A stretch of DNA of 10,754 nucleotides from assembly GCA_900617975.1 (NCBI GenBank), contig UZAE01001979.1, positions 1 to 10,754 on the forward strand, in the 5' to 3' direction. This stretch comes from Rodentolepis nana. Taxonomy: Eukaryota; Platyhelminthes; Cestoda; Cyclophyllidea; Hymenolepididae. The notes under the pieces were generated by a model. That model had not been told where the DNA came from, ran no database searches, and saw only the letters and a program-made list of their open reading frames with translations. The translations under genes were made by a program, and so were the position numbers. This document shows positions 8,096 through 10,754 of this stretch, one piece after another; the first letter of the stretch is position 1, and every line of letters starts with the position of its first letter.

Positions 8096-8164
8096 GGTGT
8101 GCGATAGACTTACCTCCACGTGGTGTACCCTGGGCAACGAATACTCATACGGCAAAAAGTCTAT
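8094..8164 (+). ncRNA. HDV-like self-cleaving ribozyme, copy 3 head
   Basis: Predicted nested double pseudoknot: P1 8094-8100 (GGGGTGT) with 8125-8131 (GTACCCT); J1/2 GCG; P2 8104-8111 (ATAGACTT) with 8157-8164 (AAGTCTAT); P3 8112-8114 (ACC) with 8122-8124 (GGT); L3 TCCACGT 8115-8121; P1.1 from CC 8116-8117 with GG 8132-8133; GGGCAAC 8132-8138; a weak P4 around loop ACTC (8139-8150); J4/2 GGCAAA 8151-8156 with the catalytic-C equivalent at 8153. The strand order is the one specific to HDV-like ribozymes, and every conserved single-stranded element is present. Cleavage would fall 5' of 8094 and release the element's own 5' end. Ribozymes of this class are known at the 5' ends of R2, RTE and other non-LTR retrotransposons. 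Confidence 0.8.
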
Positions 8165-8380
8165 TATTCGGCAGTTGACTTCTGACTTCAAACTACCAAG
8201 ACCCCACCGCATTTCATATTCGACAAATTCCACAGTACTCACCTTTTTTCTACCTTTGTGTTTGTCTGTCTCTTTCACATCTGTGAATCATTATTCTGCC
8301 TCCACTCTCTACTTTTTGCAACTTTGGTGTTACTCTCTAGACTTATTTCACTTTGATGTTCCTTCCCCTCAGTGGAGCCT

Positions 8381-8495
8381 GAAGTCAACTAAAGGGCTAA
8401 TGATACCTATCATAACCCCGAAGTCAACTAAAGGGATAATGATACCTATCATAACGGGAAGTCAACTAAAGGGCTAATGATACCTATCATAACGC
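8381..8495 (+). repeat. Three tandem copies of the retroposon 3' hairpin block
   Basis: Units start at 8381, 8420 and 8458 (spacing 39 and 38 bp), each beginning GAAGTCAACTAAAGGG and containing the hairpin ATGATA-CC-TATCAT. Unit 2 has one substitution (GGATAAT for GGCTAAT). Copies 1 and 4 have a single unit, so this is a copy-specific expansion. Blocks at the 3' end of such elements are typically what the partner LINE reverse transcriptase recognises. Confidence 0.93.
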
Positions 8496-8518
8496 CTGCC
8501 ATTTGAAATAAATAAATA

Positions 8519-8531
8519 CTGTTTAAACAGG
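8519..8531 (+). repeat. Target-site duplication of copy 3, 3' side
   Basis: CTGTTTAAACAGG directly follows the AAAT tail and is identical to 8083-8095. Confidence 0.9.
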
Positions 8532-9343
8532 ACAAACATTTTGTTTAAACTGCACTATTAATATCTTTTTATAAAATCACTTTTTATATCAGGCAATTTT
8601 ATGAATTGAGCAATTGAGTAAGAGAGGTGGCGGTCAATATACGCCTTTGCTACCTCACAGACGATGAATTAACAGCAGTCATTTCTGGTGAAAATCGGGT
8701 CAGAAAAGAGGGGCTTATGTGGATGGTTCTATGCATTTTTTTTATCACAACTTATTATTAAAACCTACCTTAATAGATCATGAAAATGATGCCACCAGAA
8801 AGGTCACAGAGTGTCTTAGGGACAGAGCAAACTGAAAAGATATCGCAAAGGTGATTGAAACAGTAATGAACTAATTTGGGATATTATTCAAAAAGGATCA
8901 ATCATTTAAAGGGACTCAAATAGAGGGGCGTGAGTTTAGATGTATACTAAACAGTACACAATTAAATAAATATGATTAAACCTTATGAAAACATATTCTC
9001 TATATATATCTTGTAACTATGCGATTAGAAGAGGAAATTGTCCAAGCTAAATCGAAATTAGAATATACATTTGTGTGACAAGGTGAAATTGAACAAAGAC
9101 TGGTTTCGTTAACGCATTTCCGAATACTACAGAACAATTAAAGGTTCCATGAAATTCTCACAGCCAAGCAGTGAAATCGTTTTAACTTTATTTCAGTATT
9201 TGAAGGTTAAGCACAATAACGAATAAATGAATGCGCGTTTTAATATTTTCATAAGATATCTTTCCCAACCTTTAAGGTTTCTAGTTTCTATTCATATCAA
9301 TTTTGTCATTTGAAATGGAACACGTTACGATTTGAACGTGAAT
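8532..9343. other. Noncoding stretch without a recognised gene
   Basis: AT-rich DNA between retroposon copies 3 and 4. No open frame above background, no recognised repeat and no RNA gene is seen. Confidence 0.5.
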
Positions 9344-9357
9344 ATCATAATGGGCTT
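9344..9357 (+). repeat. Imperfect target-site duplication of copy 4, 5' side
   Basis: ATCATAATGGGCTT here and ATCAAAACGGGCTT at 9665-9678 differ at two of 14 bases and flank copy 4. The right edge abuts the element's first G at 9358. Confidence 0.75.
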
Positions 9358-9428
9358 GGGGTGCGTGATAGACTTACCCTCACGTGGTGCATCCTGGGCA
9401 AATTTTAATAATACGCAAAAAAGTCTAT
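9358..9428 (+). ncRNA. HDV-like self-cleaving ribozyme, copy 4 head
   Basis: P1 9358-9364 (GGGGTGC) with 9389-9395 (GCATCCT); P2 9368-9375 (ATAGACTT) with 9421-9428 (AAGTCTAT), perfect 8 bp; P3 9376-9378 (ACC) with 9386-9388 (GGT); L3 CTCACGT; GGGCAAA 9396-9402; J4/2 GCAAAA with C at 9416. P1 remains fully paired although three positions changed. The last pair is C-G here against T-G in copy 1, and one C is replaced by T, giving a wobble. The L3 change TCC to CTC weakens P1.1, and the P4 region is AT-only, so activity may be reduced. Confidence 0.68.
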
Positions 9429-9664
9429 AAATCGGCAGTTAATTTCTCATGTTTACTGCATGTTCGACCACTTCCACAGTACTCGCCTTACTATACCCTT
9501 GTCTCTACCTTTACGTCTGTCTCTTTTACATCTCTAAATGACTCTTCTTTTCCCCCACTCGAATATTTCCCACTTTGAAGTTCCTCCCCCCCCCCCATGT
9601 GAAGTCCGAAGTCAGCTAAAATGCTTATGATAACTATCAAAACGTCTGCCATTTGATATAAATA
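9358..9664 (+). mobile_element. Ribozyme-headed SINE-like retroposon, copy 4
   Basis: Full-length but older copy: GGGG start, ribozyme head, a shorter body lacking parts of the middle seen in copies 1 and 3, a poly-C expansion at about 9586-9596, and the 3' block (GAAGTCAGCTAAAATGC...CTGCCATTTGATATAAATA) with a hairpin weakened to five pairs. The mutated target-site duplication fits greater age. Confidence 0.87.
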
Positions 9665-9678
9665 ATCAAAACGGGCTT
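9665..9678 (+). repeat. Imperfect target-site duplication of copy 4, 3' side
   Basis: ATCAAAACGGGCTT follows the AT-rich tail of copy 4 and matches 9344-9357 at 12 of 14 bases. Confidence 0.75.
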
Positions 9679-10402
9679 AAGTGACATTATCTAAGACATG
9701 GGCGTTTTAAAATTTTGAGTCGGGAATATTGCTGCGCAGTGGCATTTCACATGAAATAACTACTTGGCTAGCAGTAAAATGATGCTGACAATTTTAATCT
9801 ACCCTCGCAGTTATTGATTTTCCTCAGCATTCGTTTACTATTAGATTTAAAAAAAAAACAAATAACACGTTTCCCATTAAGAAACTCAATAGTTTGAAAA
9901 GCATAAATTAGATCTCTCAAATTCAAGGCGGAAATATTGAAGACTTCGAAACATATGGACATCAACATTTCAAAAATAACCCTTTTAGCACTAAATAGAA
10001 TACGCCTAAGTAATTTAAATCATTTTAAGAAATACTACGATGTCTTAATTGGTAATTTCTTTATTTTGAAACCTCAAAACTAATATCGGTTTGAGTAGAC
10101 AAACGTATTCTTTGCGTCATGTGCCGACTGAGCAGGAAGTTCAATTATTCAGTAATTCCCAGACAAAGCAGAGCAACCGTGGGCCAACCCACTGCCTACA
10201 AAAACACCCAAAAATAGCCACAAACCCCAAAACTTATTAAGAGCAACAATTATGCTACAAAAAGACCATGGGATCTCGAAAATTCTCAGTGACACGTCAA
10301 TTTTAACGGGGATTTAGTAATATAACCTCAACTGTAATTTTGTTCTGATAATGTTTCCATCGCATAGAGACGTCAATGTATCATTTAATGACACTTGAAC
10401 TA
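9679..10402. other. Noncoding stretch without a recognised gene
   Basis: AT-rich DNA between copy 4 and the mariner element. A minus-strand open frame over 9968-9768 shows no family features. The segment around 10140-10270 is less AT-rich, but nothing in it is recognised. Confidence 0.5.
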
Positions 10403-10430
10403 TTAGGTTGGCAACTAAGTCATTGCCGCT
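10403..10430 (+). repeat. Mariner terminal inverted repeat
   Basis: TTAGGTTGGCAACTAAGTCA and a few bases beyond match the form of mariner ends and lie 46 nt or more outside the transposase stop. The inner boundary is uncertain because the partner repeat is not in the window. Confidence 0.85.
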
Positions 10431-10476
10431 TTCAAATAAGAAGGCAAATTCGGAATTTTTGTTTAAAAATATAACT

Positions 10477-10754
10477 TTACTCAATTAGATATTGGCCATT
10501 CTTGTCGATGACCTTTTTCCATCGTTCTGGCAGAGTAAAAATTCCCCATTCGTAAAATGTCTGGTCTTTGCTATTAAAAAACTGAATTAGGTGTGATCCG
10601 ACATCATCCGCGTTGTTAAAAATTTTACCATTTAAAGAGTTTTGCATGGAACGAAACAAATGGTAATCCAAAGGCGCAAGGTGAGGGCTATATGTTGGGT
10701 GGGACAAAACATCCCAACCCAGTTCCAATAATTTTTGCCGAGTAACCAAAGATA
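10477..10754 (-). CDS. Mariner transposase, C-terminal fragment
   Basis: About 91 residues in frame from the window edge to TAA at 10479-10477. This is the end of a Tc1/mariner DDE transposase (D,D34D type), the nuclear enzyme that cuts and joins the transposon ends. Visible motifs in order: TRQKLLELGWDVL, then HPTYSPHLAPLDYHLF, then QNSLNGKIF, then LPERWKKVIDKNGQYL. The Asp of LDYHLF (10668-10666) is the third catalytic Asp and is kept. The usual Asp in the SPDLAP motif is His here, a change at a conserved but non-catalytic position, and Pro is replaced by Thr two residues before the Tyr. There is no frameshift in the visible part. The N-terminal DNA-binding domain and first two Asp residues are outside the window, so activity cannot be judged. 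Confidence 0.92.
   Translation of the reverse strand, partial: SLVTRQKLLELGWDVLSHPTYSPHLAPLDYHLFRSMQNSLNGKIFNNADDVGSHLIQFFNSKDQTFYEWGIFTLPERWKKVIDKNGQYLIE

Larger units (their letters stand above)
8094..8518 (+). mobile_element. Ribozyme-headed SINE-like retroposon, copy 3
   Basis: This is the best-preserved member: ribozyme head, body, 3' block present three times, tail AAATAAATAAATA, and an 11-13 bp perfect target-site duplication on each side. Such duplications plus an AAAT tail are the signature of target-primed retrotransposition. It is close to copy 1 in sequence, suggesting recent activity. An open frame of 126 codons runs over 8097-8477 but is simply the element read through; other copies do not keep it. 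The likely mover is an unseen LINE sharing the 3' end, for example of the RTE type, which also tends to have short-repeat tails. Confidence 0.9.
10403..10754 (-). mobile_element. Mariner transposon, 3' part (runs off the window)
   Basis: The terminal inverted repeat begins TTAGGTTGGCAACTAAGTCA at 10403, a typical mariner end, with a TA target dinucleotide at 10401-10402. Inside it on the minus strand lies the C-terminal transposase frame. The other end lies beyond the window, so completeness cannot be judged. Confidence 0.92.

Noticed and set aside
8097..8477. 126-codon plus-strand open frame, and an antisense frame at 8087-8278
   Set aside because: Both are translations of retroposon copy 3. 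The C-terminal repeats are just the triplicated 3' block.
9384..9578. 64-codon plus-strand open frame
   Set aside because: It is retroposon copy 4 read through, with no shared protein with copies 1 and 3.

Overview
This is AT-rich eukaryotic nuclear DNA, most likely from an insect or another arthropod. It has intron-split genes with GT/AG splice signals, SINE-like retroposons with AAAT tails, and a mariner transposon end. I see no bacterial operon, rRNA, tRNA or CRISPR.

Layout. (1) 1-2500: four-copy repeat family members 1 (195-529) and 2 (about 1883-2015), plus two minus-strand open segments (598-840 and 2149-2493). Both look like multi-pass membrane exons, possibly of one odorant-receptor-like gene; this is tentative. 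(2) 2494-3749: noncoding, with a GA microsatellite. (3) 3750-7532: the 3' part of an acetylcholinesterase-like gene on the minus strand. Exon 7532-6634 carries the catalytic Glu and His. A 1.8 kb intron with a consensus GTAAGT donor joins it in exact phase to an exon starting at 4840, which carries the last family cysteine. Two C-termini are possible: read-through to a stop at 4444, or splicing at a GTGAGT donor (4571) to a weakly supported exon at 3988-3750. The N-terminal exons with the catalytic Ser are not in the window. (4) 7533-10402: noncoding DNA with repeat copies 3 (8094-8518) and 4 (9358-9664). If the esterase gene continues to the right, this is its upstream intron. (5) 10403-10754: the end of a mariner element, with terminal repeat and the C-terminal transposase coding region, cut by the window edge.

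Main result. All four repeat copies lie on the plus strand. Three of them (1, 3 and 4) begin with about 70 nt that fit the nested double pseudoknot of an HDV-like self-cleaving ribozyme: P1, P2, P3 with a pyrimidine-starting L3, a GGGCAAC-type P1.1 segment, and a J4/2 strand with the catalytic C. The predicted cleavage site is the first G of the element. In copies 3 and 4 that G directly follows the 5' target-site duplication, so ribozyme end and element end coincide. P1 stays paired despite base changes between copies. The element therefore looks like a short non-autonomous non-LTR retrotransposon, with a 5' ribozyme, a short body, a conserved 3' hairpin and an AAAT tail, presumably mobilised by a partner LINE that is not in this window.
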